Below are positions 1 to 8,663 of a DNA stretch of 64,000 bases, one piece after another (position 1 is the first letter of the stretch; every line of letters begins with the position of its first letter). The position numbers and the translations under genes were made by a program. The notes below the pieces were generated by a model. The model had not been told where the DNA came from. It made no database searches and was given only the letters and a program-made list of their open reading frames with translations. The DNA comes from an uncultured Bacteroidales bacterium (GTDB lineage Bacteria > Bacteroidota > Bacteroidia > Bacteroidales > UBA932): assembly GCA_944323805.1 (NCBI GenBank), contig CALUTW010000002.1, forward strand, positions 159,697 through 223,696, in the 5' to 3' direction.

Positions 1-737
1 GGAGTCTGGACTCCGGCATAGGCGTCAATAGAGACATTGACCTTGCCGTCGGTACTGCCTTTCTTTGTGGTGATGAGGATGACACCGTTGGCTCCACGCG
101 AGCCGTAGATTGCCGTTGCAGATGCATCCTTCAGGATTTCTGTGGACGAGATGTCATTGGGATTGACAAATGAGATATCCTCTACAATGACCCCGTCAAC
201 CACATATATAGGGGCGCTGTTATTGACTGTGCCGATTCCCCTGATGCGGACTTCCGCTGCCGCCCCGGGCTGGCCGGAACTGGAATTGACTGTAACTCCT
301 GCGGCAAGACCCTGGAGCGCCTGGTCAAGATTGGCAGCCGGTGTACGCTGAAGTTCATCTGCCTTGACGGAGGAGACCGAGCCGGTAAGGTCGCTCTTCT
401 TCATTACACCATAGCCGATGGCCACAACCTCGTCGAGCATCACGGCATCGGTCTCCATTGCAACATTTATTGTTCCCCCCCCCGAAATTGTAAACAGCTG
501 ATCCTTGAAACCTATCGAAGTAAAGAGAACTGTCTGTCCGCTCTGGACAGAAATACTGTAGTTGCCGTCAAGGTCTGTGGATGTCCCCTGCGTTGTACCT
601 TGTATGACAACAGAAACTCCGGGAAGCGGAAGTCCGTCATCTGCGGACGTCACATTTCCCGACACAAGCACCGCCTGCGCAGAAGCAACCTGCAGTGCAA
701 GCAATGCCATAAAGGCTGAAAAAATGATTTTTCTCAT
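1..737 (-). CDS. SusC/RagA-family TonB-dependent outer-membrane receptor (5' part only)
   Basis: Only the first ~245 codons lie in the window; the gene runs off the left edge. The product starts with a signal peptide (MRKIIFSAFMALLALQVASA) and continues into a CarboxypepD_reg-like domain (VSGNVTSADDGLPLPGVSV, then DLDGNYSI). The TonB plug follows, with the SusC hallmark ILKDASATAIYGSRGANGV. SusC proteins import glycans or other large ligands across the outer membrane with a SusD lipoprotein, which would lie outside the window. ATG at 737 is chosen because it begins the signal peptide; an in-frame ATG at 752 is possible. A run of nine C (G9 on the coding strand, 475-483) lies inside the N-terminal domain. 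The divergent regulator gene at 1019 is its probable controller by position. Substrate unknown. Confidence 0.93.
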   Translation of the reverse strand, partial: MRKIIFSAFMALLALQVASAQAVLVSGNVTSADDGLPLPGVSVVIQGTTQGTSTDLDGNYSISVQSGQTVLFTSIGFKDQLFTISGGGTINVAMETDAVMLDEVVAIGYGVMKKSDLTGSVSSVKADELQRTPAANLDQALQGLAAGVTVNSSSGQPGAAAEVRIRGIGTVNNSAPIYVVDGVIVEDISFVNPNDISSTEILKDASATAIYGSRGANGVILITTKKGSTDGKVNVSIDAYAGVQT

Positions 738-771
738 GTCAGTCAGTGTCATTAACAGTGATTTGTGATCG

Positions 772-779
772 CAAATATA
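772..779 (-). promoter_or_regulatory. -7 box of the susC-like gene
   Basis: The minus strand reads TATATTTG, a perfect TAnnTTTG. It gives a leader of roughly 15-30 nt to the ATGs at 752 and 737. I see no convincing TTTG at -33, so activation by a regulator is plausible. Confidence 0.55.
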
Positions 780-962
780 TGCGTGATAGCAATCGGATGA
801 TACTGGAACCATCTCACAAAAACTCAACAATAGGAATATTTGATTTCTACATAACCTCAACAATAAGTTTATATATTATTAATTTCTAATATATTAAAAA
901 TAATTCTATCCAAACATAATCATATGTGTCAAATTCCTATACTCTACAAAAAGAAAATAGAT

Positions 963-970
963 TAACTTTG
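963..970 (+). promoter_or_regulatory. -7 box of the regulator gene at 1019
   Basis: TAACTTTG matches TAnnTTTG exactly. A start near 976 places the in-frame GTG at 926 outside the transcript and supports ATG 1019 (or 983) as start. No clear -33 element. Confidence 0.55.
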
Positions 971-1018
971 TCATACGATAGAATGACCTGCCGCCACGAC
1001 AGGAAAACACCACATGAA

Positions 1019-3922
1019 ATGACACGGTATATATTAAGACTTGTCGCATTCTCCATGCTCGCAGCCGTACTGACGGCAAACAGTGCCTTCGGCGCATATC
1101 CGTCAGTAAGAAACTTCGGGAAAACCGAATACAAGGCCGGGACACAGAACTGGGGAATAACCGAAAGCGAGGGGAAATTCATGTATTTCGCCAACAATTC
1201 CGGTCTGCTGGAGTTTGATGGTAACTCATGGGATCTCATCCCTGTCGCCAACCACACCAATGTACGCTCTGTCCTGTATGACATGGACAGCAGACGCATC
1301 TGGGCAGGGGCATTCAATGAGTTCGGGTACTATTCCCTGGACCGCAGAGGGGCGATGGCCTATACATCCCTTACAGACAGGATTGACGACGGGAAGGGAG
1401 TGACGGAAATCTGGCAGATCATGAAATCCGGAGACAACATATACATGCATGATGACAGCAGGGTATACATTTATGCCGGAGACACTGTCAGGATTTTCGA
1501 AGCCGGTGGAAAAATAAACTCAATGGCATGCTCCGGAGACAGGATCATATTCGCTGCATTGGGGAAAGGCCTCATGACCATAAACGGCAACGGGGACATT
1601 GAAAGGCTTGCCGGATGCGGACACCTCAGGAATGAAAAGATCTGTGCGATACTTCCCGCCGGAGGCATGGACATGCTGTTTGTCACTGAATTCGCGGGAC
1701 TATGGACGTACAGCGAGGGCCGTGCGGAGAGACTGACTACCGGAGCCGACAGGCTGCTGGAGAAAGCCCAGGCGTTCTGTGCGGCCACAGACGGCGACAA
1801 TATCGCTGTGGGGACAGTCTCTGACGGAGTGTTCATAATCAACCGCGAAACAATGGCCATTACGCATCTGAACACATTCTCCGGACTGCAGAATAACTCG
1901 GTATTGAGCGTATACTTTGACATCGACAGGAATCTCTGGCTCGGGCTGGACAAGGGAATAGACTATGTCAGGCTGAATTCGCCTGAAGCATCGGTCTTCA
2001 ATACCGACAAGCTTTACGGTACCGGCTATGCATCAATCGTAAGCGATGGAAGACTGTATCTCGGGACAAACCAGGGACTGTACAGCACCACATATGATGA
2101 ACGGATGCAGGATAGCGGGGAAATCAGGCAGGTCAAAGGAATAAGCGGACAGGTGTGGTGCCTTGAAAAGATTCACGGGACACTGTTCTGCGGTCACGAC
2201 CATGGTCTCTTCATTGTCAGCGGGGACAAAGCCGAACGTATACCCGGGGTAAACGGGATATGGAAAATCATGGAAAACCCGTTCGACAGGGAGGAGATAT
2301 TAGGATGTTCGTACAGGGGGCTTTTCAGGCTTGAACGCCGCAACGGGAAATGGACCCCGGTACATATCAAGGGGTTCAGCGAGGTAAGCAGCAATTTCGA
2401 GGCGGACAGTGACGGAGCGATATGGATGCATCACTGGATCAAAGGGCTTTTCAGGCTCTCGCTCGATGAAGACCGCGATTCCGTGACGACCGTAAGGCAC
2501 TTCACTTCAGCCGACGGGTTGCCTACAGACAGGAACAACATGGCAAACCTTTATGACGGCAGAATCGTATTCTCTTCTGAAGGCGGGTTCTTCACATATG
2601 ACACGGCAAGCGGAAGGATGAAGCCGCATGTCATGCTGAACAGTCTCTTCAACCGTCCGCCTGTGGCGGTAAAGATACATGAGTCGCCATCCGGGGACCT
2701 GCTGTTCCTCTCCGGGACAATGCAGACCCTTGCCATCAAGGAACACCGGGGCTACGGGATTGACAGCCTGTCACTGACTTTCCTGCAGGAAAGACGTATC
2801 CCCGGGTTCGACAACATATGCTGGACAGGAAGGAATGGGTTCATAATCAATACCGAGGATGGATTCTCATGGATTGACATCAACAAGCTTTCAGGCAAGC
2901 CGGAAGGCTCTCCCAGACACGTACTGATAAAGGATGTGTATGTATCCGATGCCAATGATTCGCTTATTTTCGGGTCAAGGACCCCGGAAGAGGCCTCTGA
3001 ACCGATGAAAATCCCGTACAGGGACAATTCCCTGCGTTTCGAATTCGTATGTCCCCAGTACGCGGGAAAGAACGCTATTGAATACAGCTGGTGTCTGGAG
3101 GGATATGACAAGGAATGGTCCAGATGGTCATCTATCACGACAAAGGAATACACGGGACTTCCCCAGGGCTCATACAGGTTCATGGTCAGGGCAAAGGACA
3201 CCTTCTCGCCGGAAATATCGGAATGCGGGTTCGATTTCAGCATATTGCCGCCATGGTACATGAGCAAGGCGGCTGTCGCGGGATATGCAGTACTTCTGGC
3301 ACTTGTAGTATGGGCTCTGCTCAATTACATGAATATCAGGTCCGGGAGACAGGCTGCGGAGGTCGAGAAGAAGAAAGAGGAGGAAATGAAAGCCCAGCAG
3401 ATGAAATACGAAGAGGAAGCCCGGGAGAAAGAGAAGGAGATAGTGATGCTGAGGAACCAGCATCTGGAATCGGACCTGAAGCACAAGTCCCAGGACCTTG
3501 CCGACTCCACCATGAACCTTATCCGGAAGAATGAGATCCTGATAAAGATCAAGAACGACATCAGCAAGGTACAGACGGAGATTTCAGAAAACGATGACCG
3601 GGCGAAGGCATTGAGAAGACTGCAGAAGATACAGGCCGACATCAGGGAAAACATCGACCATGACGACAGCTGGCAGAAATTCGAGCATAATTTCGACTCT
3701 GTCTATGAAAATTACCTGAAACGGCTCCGCAAGGAATTCCCGAGACTGACAGGAGGCGACATGAGGCTCTGTGCCTATCTCAAGATGAACCTCTCATCAA
3801 AGGATATAGCATCAATGATGAACATGTCGGTACGCAGTGTCGAGATGGCGAGATACAGGCTCAGGCAGAAACTCGGCCTTACCAGGGAAAGCAATCTTTC
3901 AGACTTTCTCCAGAATTTCTGA
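1019..3922 (+). CDS. Membrane-tethered regulator: periplasmic propeller, Y_Y_Y domain, LuxR-type HTH
   Basis: The 967-aa product opens with a signal peptide (MTRYILRLVAFSMLAAVLTA...FGA). A long periplasmic region of Reg_prop-like repeats follows (phrases such as NLWLGLDKGI), then a Y_Y_Y domain (GYDKEWSRWS, LPQGSYRFMVRAKD). A membrane helix lies near residues 750-770 and a charged coiled coil near 778-880. The C-terminus is a LuxR/GerE-like helix-turn-helix near 915-955 (LSSKDIASMMNMSVRSVEMA). Histidine-kinase and receiver domains are absent, so this is not a hybrid two-component system: periplasmic sensing appears linked directly to a DNA-binding domain. It diverges from the SusC gene, which it probably regulates. 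Its last 24 bp overlap the convergent HD gene. The start is set by the signal peptide and the promoter at 963. Confidence 0.85.
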   Translation: MTRYILRLVAFSMLAAVLTANSAFGAYPSVRNFGKTEYKAGTQNWGITESEGKFMYFANNSGLLEFDGNSWDLIPVANHTNVRSVLYDMDSRRIWAGAFNEFGYYSLDRRGAMAYTSLTDRIDDGKGVTEIWQIMKSGDNIYMHDDSRVYIYAGDTVRIFEAGGKINSMACSGDRIIFAALGKGLMTINGNGDIERLAGCGHLRNEKICAILPAGGMDMLFVTEFAGLWTYSEGRAERLTTGADRLLEKAQAFCAATDGDNIAVGTVSDGVFIINRETMAITHLNTFSGLQNNSVLSVYFDIDRNLWLGLDKGIDYVRLNSPEASVFNTDKLYGTGYASIVSDGRLYLGTNQGLYSTTYDERMQDSGEIRQVKGISGQVWCLEKIHGTLFCGHDHGLFIVSGDKAERIPGVNGIWKIMENPFDREEILGCSYRGLFRLERRNGKWTPVHIKGFSEVSSNFEADSDGAIWMHHWIKGLFRLSLDEDRDSVTTVRHFTSADGLPTDRNNMANLYDGRIVFSSEGGFFTYDTASGRMKPHVMLNSLFNRPPVAVKIHESPSGDLLFLSGTMQTLAIKEHRGYGIDSLSLTFLQERRIPGFDNICWTGRNGFIINTEDGFSWIDINKLSGKPEGSPRHVLIKDVYVSDANDSLIFGSRTPEEASEPMKIPYRDNSLRFEFVCPQYAGKNAIEYSWCLEGYDKEWSRWSSITTKEYTGLPQGSYRFMVRAKDTFSPEISECGFDFSILPPWYMSKAAVAGYAVLLALVVWALLNYMNIRSGRQAAEVEKKKEEEMKAQQMKYEEEAREKEKEIVMLRNQHLESDLKHKSQDLADSTMNLIRKNEILIKIKNDISKVQTEISENDDRAKALRRLQKIQADIRENIDHDDSWQKFEHNFDSVYENYLKRLRKEFPRLTGGDMRLCAYLKMNLSSKDIASMMNMSVRSVEMARYRLRQKLGLTRESNLSDFLQNF

Positions 3923-4615
3923 CAAAGCCGCAGAGACTGCGGCCCGGGCCGCGTCATGGTCTGCAAGCAATGTCCTGAGCTCACGTAGCCTGGTGGCATT
4001 GCTGCTCCACGGAATCCACAGCCTTAGATAGCCGTCAGGGCCATATTTCGAATAAAGATGTTCCAGGGCCCTCTCTATCTGCCGGTCTGAGGACATTTCA
4101 GGATATCTCGACATGCCATACAGCAGTGTTCTCCTGATAATCGTATCCGCATCTATGAGCCGGTCCGCCTCTGCGACCATCTTCCCGTAGATGCTGCGAG
4201 GCTCATGGTCAAGCGATGCCCTGTGGTCTTCGGCCGCCCGGGCAATGGACTCCACCTGGGCGTCATTGAACCATCTGCCCAGCTCCTTGTCCGCCCTGAT
4301 TATCCGGCCTGAATCGATATGATGGTTCTCCTTGCCGTTGATACGGCCCAGATCATGGCATGCGGCAGCCACAAAGAGCATCTCAGGATTGACATCGTTG
4401 CGGAGTTCCTCCGGTGCAGTCCTGTACAGCTCCATGGAATTGTCAATCACTGCAAGCGCATGATCCTGGCGGTGCGCAAGGTCGAACCTTGCATACTCAG
4501 GGACAATCCTTCCATAGACATATTCCTGTATTTCCTTTCTTATTTCCGGATATTCCGGCCTGCCGCACCCGGTCTGCCCGTCCTGGCAGGATATGTGGTC
4601 CGTATTATGTTCCAT
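3899..4615 (-). CDS. HD-domain metal-dependent phosphohydrolase
   Basis: The 238-aa protein carries the HD superfamily pattern: H48/H52 (AHRQDHALAVI), the H87-D88 doublet (AAACHDLGR), the H98-H99 pair (ENHHIDSGRII) and a late acidic motif EADRLIDAD. These residues usually bind metals for phosphomonoester or nucleotide hydrolysis; the substrate cannot be told from sequence. No signal peptide, so cytoplasmic. ATG 4615 is preferred over TTG 4627. It begins 21 bp after the beta-lactamase stop on the same strand, so the two are probably co-transcribed. Its 3' end overlaps the convergent regulator gene by 24 bp. Confidence 0.85.
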   Translation of the reverse strand: MEHNTDHISCQDGQTGCGRPEYPEIRKEIQEYVYGRIVPEYARFDLAHRQDHALAVIDNSMELYRTAPEELRNDVNPEMLFVAAACHDLGRINGKENHHIDSGRIIRADKELGRWFNDAQVESIARAAEDHRASLDHEPRSIYGKMVAEADRLIDADTIIRRTLLYGMSRYPEMSSDRQIERALEHLYSKYGPDGYLRLWIPWSSNATRLRELRTLLADHDAARAAVSAALSEILEKV

Positions 4616-4636
4616 ATTCTTTATCAAAGCATAATC

Positions 4637-5644
4637 CTACTGTCCGGCTCCATGTCCGGAGACGCCCCTGGCATGACAAGCTGCCGCTTCGGCGATAGCG
4701 GCAATAAGCTCCTCGCATTCCTGTATGCTGCACGCTGCGTCACTGACGAATACTGCAAGCGATATATGGCTGCCGTCAGGAAGGACAATTATACCGGCGT
4801 CATTTACAGCGGATATCCTTCCGTCGGGCAACAAATCCCCGGTTCCGGTCTTATGGGCAATTGCCTGTACATTTCCCTGGATTCTTCCGGGGATACGCGC
4901 CTCCCCGGTCCTGCAGCCGCACATGGTATCCCAGATAAAAGCCATGTACCCGTCGGCATCCCTTACACTCCAGAAATACTCAAGCAGCATTGCCGCCGAC
5001 ATCGGGGTCGTCCAGTTCCGGATACAGTTCCCCGGATTCTCGTGCATCATGGCCTCGGTACATTCAATATCGAAGTCCCCTATGTCAAGTGAAGCGATGT
5101 GGTCCGCAGTCTGTAGCGGGCCGCCGGTCAGCTCAAAAAGGATGTCGCATGCATTGTTGTCGCTATATACAAGGGTATACTCAAGGAGCTCCGCATACGT
5201 AAAGGTACCACCTTCCGGATGGGCATCCCGCAGCGGACTCCATGTATCAGCATGCAGCATGGCGGCAGTGACATCCGTCACAGCATCCAGAGGGATGGAT
5301 GCCCGCTTCAGACAGTCGCATACGGCAAGAGCCTGATGGAATTTCATCACGCTCATCATTGGGAACCGCTGCCCTTCATCATCCTTCGCATCGGGCCACA
5401 CGAGCGTATCCCCGTTGCTGAATATGGCCGCGACCCCTATCCTTGCATCCGCTTCGGCCGCAAGCGAATCAATTGCAGCGTATAGCCCGGATACATCCCC
5501 GGACTGCCGTTCCACAGACATATCCCTGCCGTCCGATGCATCGTCGAGATAATGACTGTAGAACATCCCGACACATAAGCCCACCACAGCAGCCGCTGAG
5601 AGATTCAGCACTGCAAGAAATGCTGCCTTTCCCGCCGTTTTCAT
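4637..5644 (-). CDS. Class A beta-lactamase, probably subclass A2
   Basis: The 335-aa serine beta-lactamase has all expected motifs at consistent spacing: S98-V-M-K101 (S70-x-x-K), S161-D-N (SDN loop), E197 in TEAMM (E166 position) and K265-T-G (KTG). The TEAMM...NWTTP region resembles the Bacteroidota A2 enzymes (CfxA, CepA, CblA) rather than TEM, which has ExxLN. An N-terminal hydrophobic segment (residues 8-27) is a signal or membrane anchor; there is no good lipobox. It hydrolyses beta-lactams in the periplasm; spectrum cannot be predicted. It is divergent from the efflux operon across two palindromes and is followed by the HD gene. No BlaR/BlaI-like gene is adjacent. It looks chromosomal, with no mobile element nearby. 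Confidence 0.92.
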   Translation of the reverse strand: MKTAGKAAFLAVLNLSAAAVVGLCVGMFYSHYLDDASDGRDMSVERQSGDVSGLYAAIDSLAAEADARIGVAAIFSNGDTLVWPDAKDDEGQRFPMMSVMKFHQALAVCDCLKRASIPLDAVTDVTAAMLHADTWSPLRDAHPEGGTFTYAELLEYTLVYSDNNACDILFELTGGPLQTADHIASLDIGDFDIECTEAMMHENPGNCIRNWTTPMSAAMLLEYFWSVRDADGYMAFIWDTMCGCRTGEARIPGRIQGNVQAIAHKTGTGDLLPDGRISAVNDAGIIVLPDGSHISLAVFVSDAACSIQECEELIAAIAEAAACHARGVSGHGAGQ

Positions 5645-5666
5645 ATGAATTATCTCTTAAGGCTGC

Positions 5667-5674
5667 CAAAATTA
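5667..5674 (-). promoter_or_regulatory. -7 box of the beta-lactamase gene
   Basis: The minus strand reads TAATTTTG, an exact TAnnTTTG, about 23 bp upstream of ATG 5644. The place where a -33 element would sit (about 5695-5698) lies inside the first palindrome, so a protein bound there would block this promoter. Confidence 0.6.
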
Positions 5675-5693
5675 ACAAATAAATGCATGCGGC

Positions 5694-5710
5694 TGTAAAG
5701 AAACTTTACA
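5694..5710. promoter_or_regulatory. Operator-like palindrome O1 (TGTAAA-N5-TTTACA)
   Basis: TGTAAAGAAACTTTACA is a 7-bp perfect inverted repeat around 3 bp. It covers the -33 region of the beta-lactamase promoter and matches the second site in both half-sites and length. Confidence 0.6.
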
Positions 5711-5725
5711 ATATCCCGGATGCCC

Positions 5726-5742
5726 TGTAAAATTTCTTTACA
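5726..5742. promoter_or_regulatory. Operator-like palindrome O2 (TGTAAA-N5-TTTACA)
   Basis: TGTAAAATTTCTTTACA has the same half-sites and 17-bp length as O1 and lies exactly 32 bp from it, close to three helical turns. A degenerate third copy with only the left half intact (TGTAAT) starts at 5756. The cognate regulator is not encoded next to it. Confidence 0.6.
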
Positions 5743-5862
5743 CCAGTCGAATGCCTGTAATTCATATCACATTATCTATCAAAATATTATACAGAATGGC
5801 ACACTAAATGCTCTTTCCGCACCGGGCCGCCGGGAGAATAGCGGCATCAATTGTCCGGTAAT

Positions 5863-7269
5863 ATGAAAAATGACAGAAATACACTGATTGCAGGTATCTG
5901 CGTGATGATGACGCTGACATGCGGCACCGCAGAGGCACAGGACCATGGACATTCCGGTCATGGCATCTCCGACACGACAGTATTTACCTTACGGGAATGC
6001 ATGGAGTATGCAATATCCAACTCGACAAAGATAAGGATACAGCAGGCCACAAACGGAGACAACCAGATTGCCAGGCGCGATGCCATCCTGTCCGCATTCA
6101 CTCCGGCCATCAGCGCCGATGCGCATGTCTATTCAAACTTCGGAAGGGCAATCGACCCTGAGTCCAACACCTATATCTCTACCGCCTCATTCAACAACGC
6201 CTACTCGGTATCTGCCGGAATAAATATCTTCAACGGCTTCGAGGCAGTCAACAACCTGCGCATAACAAAGACGGCAAAGGCCATGGGACTCAGCCAGGAA
6301 CAGCAGCTGAAAGACCAGATATGCCTTGCGACCATCGAAGCATACTGCAACGTGGTATATTATTCAAGGCTCTGCGGGATTGTGGAGTCACAGGTCGAGA
6401 CTGCGGAAAGCTCCCTCATGCTTGCAAGGAGACAGGAGGAGCTCGGGCAGAAAAGCCATGCGGATGTCATTCAGGTAGAAGCAGACCTCGCCGACAAGAA
6501 GTATCAGCTGATTTCCGTGCAGAACAGTCTCGGGGATGCATATATCACACTGAAAGATGTCATGTTCTGGCCGGTACAGGATCCCCTTGCCATAGATGAC
6601 TCAATTGCCGGAGACGATGAATGGCAATATGAGGGACTGCTCCATGATGATTCCGAGAAAGGGACTGTCATCGGCAAGGCACTTGCCTCGCTTCCCGACA
6701 TTTCGATAGCCAGGGGCACAATGGAGAACGCAAGGATTGAGCTGAGGACTGCCCGGTGGAAGATAGCGCCGAGCCTGTCCCTCTATGCCGGATGGTCCAC
6801 AAGCTACTATACCTATCCGGGGCAGGCAGGATATGTCGCGACCCCATTCTGGCACCAGTTCAGGAATAACGGAGGGGAATATGTGCAGCTTTCGATGTCG
6901 ATTCCTATCTTCAACAGGCTTGGCAGGCACTCGGACATAGCACGGAAGAAGAACGCCTACAGGCGGGCAACGGCAGAATACGAGCAGAAAGTACAGGAGG
7001 TGCAGGCTGAAGTCTGCCGTGCAATACAGGACCGTGACGGGGCATCAGCGGCTTTCATACAGGCGGACAGGATGGCTCAGCTGCAGGAAGAGGCATTCAG
7101 GCTCAACACCAGGAAATTCGAGCAGGGACTCATTTCCCCGATTGAATATCATACGGCATCGGACAATTACCTGAATGCAATGGCAGAAAGGCTCAACGCC
7201 ATGCTGCAGTATCAGATCAAGAAGCGTGTCGTAGCATATTACAGCGGCATCCACTACCTGGATCAGTAG
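5863..7269 (+). CDS. TolC-family outer-membrane efflux channel
   Basis: The 468-aa product has a signal peptide (MKNDRNTLIAGICVMMTL...AEAQ). It shows the two-fold repeated outer-membrane efflux protein architecture: helical hairpins with a typical start (TLRECMEYAISNSTKIRIQQ) and a C-terminal repeat (RKFEQGLISPIEYHTASDNYLNA). A His-rich patch (DHGHSGHG) follows the signal peptide. It would form the exit duct for the adaptor and ABC transporter encoded downstream; the adaptor begins 6 bp later. ATG 5863 fits the signal peptide better than TTG 5851. First gene of a six-gene efflux operon, divergent from the beta-lactamase. Confidence 0.93.
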   Translation: MKNDRNTLIAGICVMMTLTCGTAEAQDHGHSGHGISDTTVFTLRECMEYAISNSTKIRIQQATNGDNQIARRDAILSAFTPAISADAHVYSNFGRAIDPESNTYISTASFNNAYSVSAGINIFNGFEAVNNLRITKTAKAMGLSQEQQLKDQICLATIEAYCNVVYYSRLCGIVESQVETAESSLMLARRQEELGQKSHADVIQVEADLADKKYQLISVQNSLGDAYITLKDVMFWPVQDPLAIDDSIAGDDEWQYEGLLHDDSEKGTVIGKALASLPDISIARGTMENARIELRTARWKIAPSLSLYAGWSTSYYTYPGQAGYVATPFWHQFRNNGGEYVQLSMSIPIFNRLGRHSDIARKKNAYRRATAEYEQKVQEVQAEVCRAIQDRDGASAAFIQADRMAQLQEEAFRLNTRKFEQGLISPIEYHTASDNYLNAMAERLNAMLQYQIKKRVVAYYSGIHYLDQ

Positions 7270-7275
7270 CCGATC

Positions 7276-8598
7276 ATGAAAGGAGCAATGACAGATAGCA
7301 ACCGAATCGATATAAAACAAGCGGATATGGAAGAATCAATGGACAGAAGAATCGAGCAGAAGAAAGGATGGAGACTGGCATTCAGCCGCAAGGCAATGCC
7401 ATACTGGGGAGGTGCATTGCTGCTTGCATTCATATTGTGGCTGATATTCAGGGACAATTCATCGACCTTGAGGATTGACGGCGACACAATCACTACAGGA
7501 GATGTGACTGCCGGGGAATTCAATGACTACATAAGGATAAGCGGACAGGTCCAGCCGATGACGACTATCCAGATCAGCCCTCTCGAAGGAGGCGTAGTCG
7601 AGGAAATCATTGCCGAGGAGGGCAGCCATGTCAGGAAGGGGGACGAAATACTCAGGCTCAGCAATGAGAACCTCGACCTGCAGATCCTGAACTCCGAGGC
7701 AGAGCTTGCCGAAAAAGAGAATCTCCTGCGCAACACCATGATTTCAATGGAGCAGCAGAAGCTGAGCGTAAAGCAGGAAAGGCTCCAGCTTCAGATGGAG
7801 GTAAGGCGGTACAGGCGGGCATATGAGCAACAGAAAGCGCTCTACGAAGAAAAGCTGATTGCCCGGGAGACATGGATGCAGGCTGAGGAGGACTATCTTC
7901 TGGCAATGGACAAGCTCGAGCTTGTCAAGGACAGGGAACTGCAGGACAGTCTCTACAGGTCCGTCGAAATCGAGCAGATGCAGGAAAGTCTCGACAACAT
8001 GAAAGTGAACATGCAGATGATACGGAAAAGGAAGGATAACCTGACCATAAAGGCCCCGATTGACGGGGAACTCGGGCTGCTGGACGCTGTTCTCGGGCAA
8101 TCCATAGCATCCGGAGCAAAGATAGGCCAGATAAACGACCTGTCGAGCTACAAGATTGAAGCCCGGATAGACGAGCACTATATCGACCGTGTCACACAGG
8201 GCCTCGAAGCACTGTTTGAAAGACAGGACGAGACTTTCCATGCCGTCATCCGGAAGGTCTACCCCGAAGTCAGGGAAGGGAAATTCAAGGCGGATTTCAA
8301 GTTCGACGGGCAGCAGCCGGACAACATCCGCACCGGGCAGACCTATTACATGAACCTGCAGCTCGGACAGCCGGAAGAAGCCATCCTGATCCCGAGAGGG
8401 ACATTCTATCAGCACACCGGTGGCAAATGGATATATGTGCTGACCCCGGACGGCACGGGAGCGGTCAGGAGACCAATACGGATAGGCCGCCAGAATCCCC
8501 AGTACTACGAAGTGGAAGAGGGCCTTCAGCCTGGGGAAAAGGTAATAATATCCAACTACGAGAGCTACAGGGACAATGACAGGCTGATTTTCAGGTAG
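7276..8598 (+). CDS. HlyD/MacA-family periplasmic adaptor
   Basis: The 440-aa membrane-fusion protein has a cytoplasmic N-terminus, one membrane helix (YWGGALLLAFILWLIF, about residues 36-51) and a first biotinyl-lipoyl half (ISPLEGGVVEEIIAEEGSHVRKGDEIL). A long alpha-helical hairpin of roughly 150 residues follows, then the second lipoyl half (LTIKAPIDGELGLLDAVLGQSI) and beta-barrel/membrane-proximal domains. It would bridge the TolC-like channel to the inner-membrane transporter. ATG 7288, preceded by AAAGGAG, and ATG 7339 are alternative starts. It lies 6 bp after the channel gene and 65 bp before the first permease. Confidence 0.92.
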   Translation: MKGAMTDSNRIDIKQADMEESMDRRIEQKKGWRLAFSRKAMPYWGGALLLAFILWLIFRDNSSTLRIDGDTITTGDVTAGEFNDYIRISGQVQPMTTIQISPLEGGVVEEIIAEEGSHVRKGDEILRLSNENLDLQILNSEAELAEKENLLRNTMISMEQQKLSVKQERLQLQMEVRRYRRAYEQQKALYEEKLIARETWMQAEEDYLLAMDKLELVKDRELQDSLYRSVEIEQMQESLDNMKVNMQMIRKRKDNLTIKAPIDGELGLLDAVLGQSIASGAKIGQINDLSSYKIEARIDEHYIDRVTQGLEALFERQDETFHAVIRKVYPEVREGKFKADFKFDGQQPDNIRTGQTYYMNLQLGQPEEAILIPRGTFYQHTGGKWIYVLTPDGTGAVRRPIRIGRQNPQYYEVEEGLQPGEKVIISNYESYRDNDRLIFR

Positions 8599-8663
8599 CC
8601 GCCGGCCTCAGGCACACAGACCGCATACAAGGAAGCAGACACGGACAATAAAAATTAAGGGAA

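Noticed and set aside
926..1018. GTG start at 926 for the regulator gene
   Set aside because: It lies upstream of the -7 box at 963, and its extra residues precede a normal signal peptide at 1019.
4319..5092. Long plus-strand reading frame (257 codons) opposite the beta-lactamase and HD genes
   Set aside because: Antisense shadow: the minus strand has complete catalytic motifs for both enzymes, and the plus frame shows no domain or signal peptide.
5820..5852. Attenuator hairpin before the TolC gene (GCCGC/GCGGC)
   Set aside because: Only five base pairs with no U-run; weak and not distinguishable from chance.
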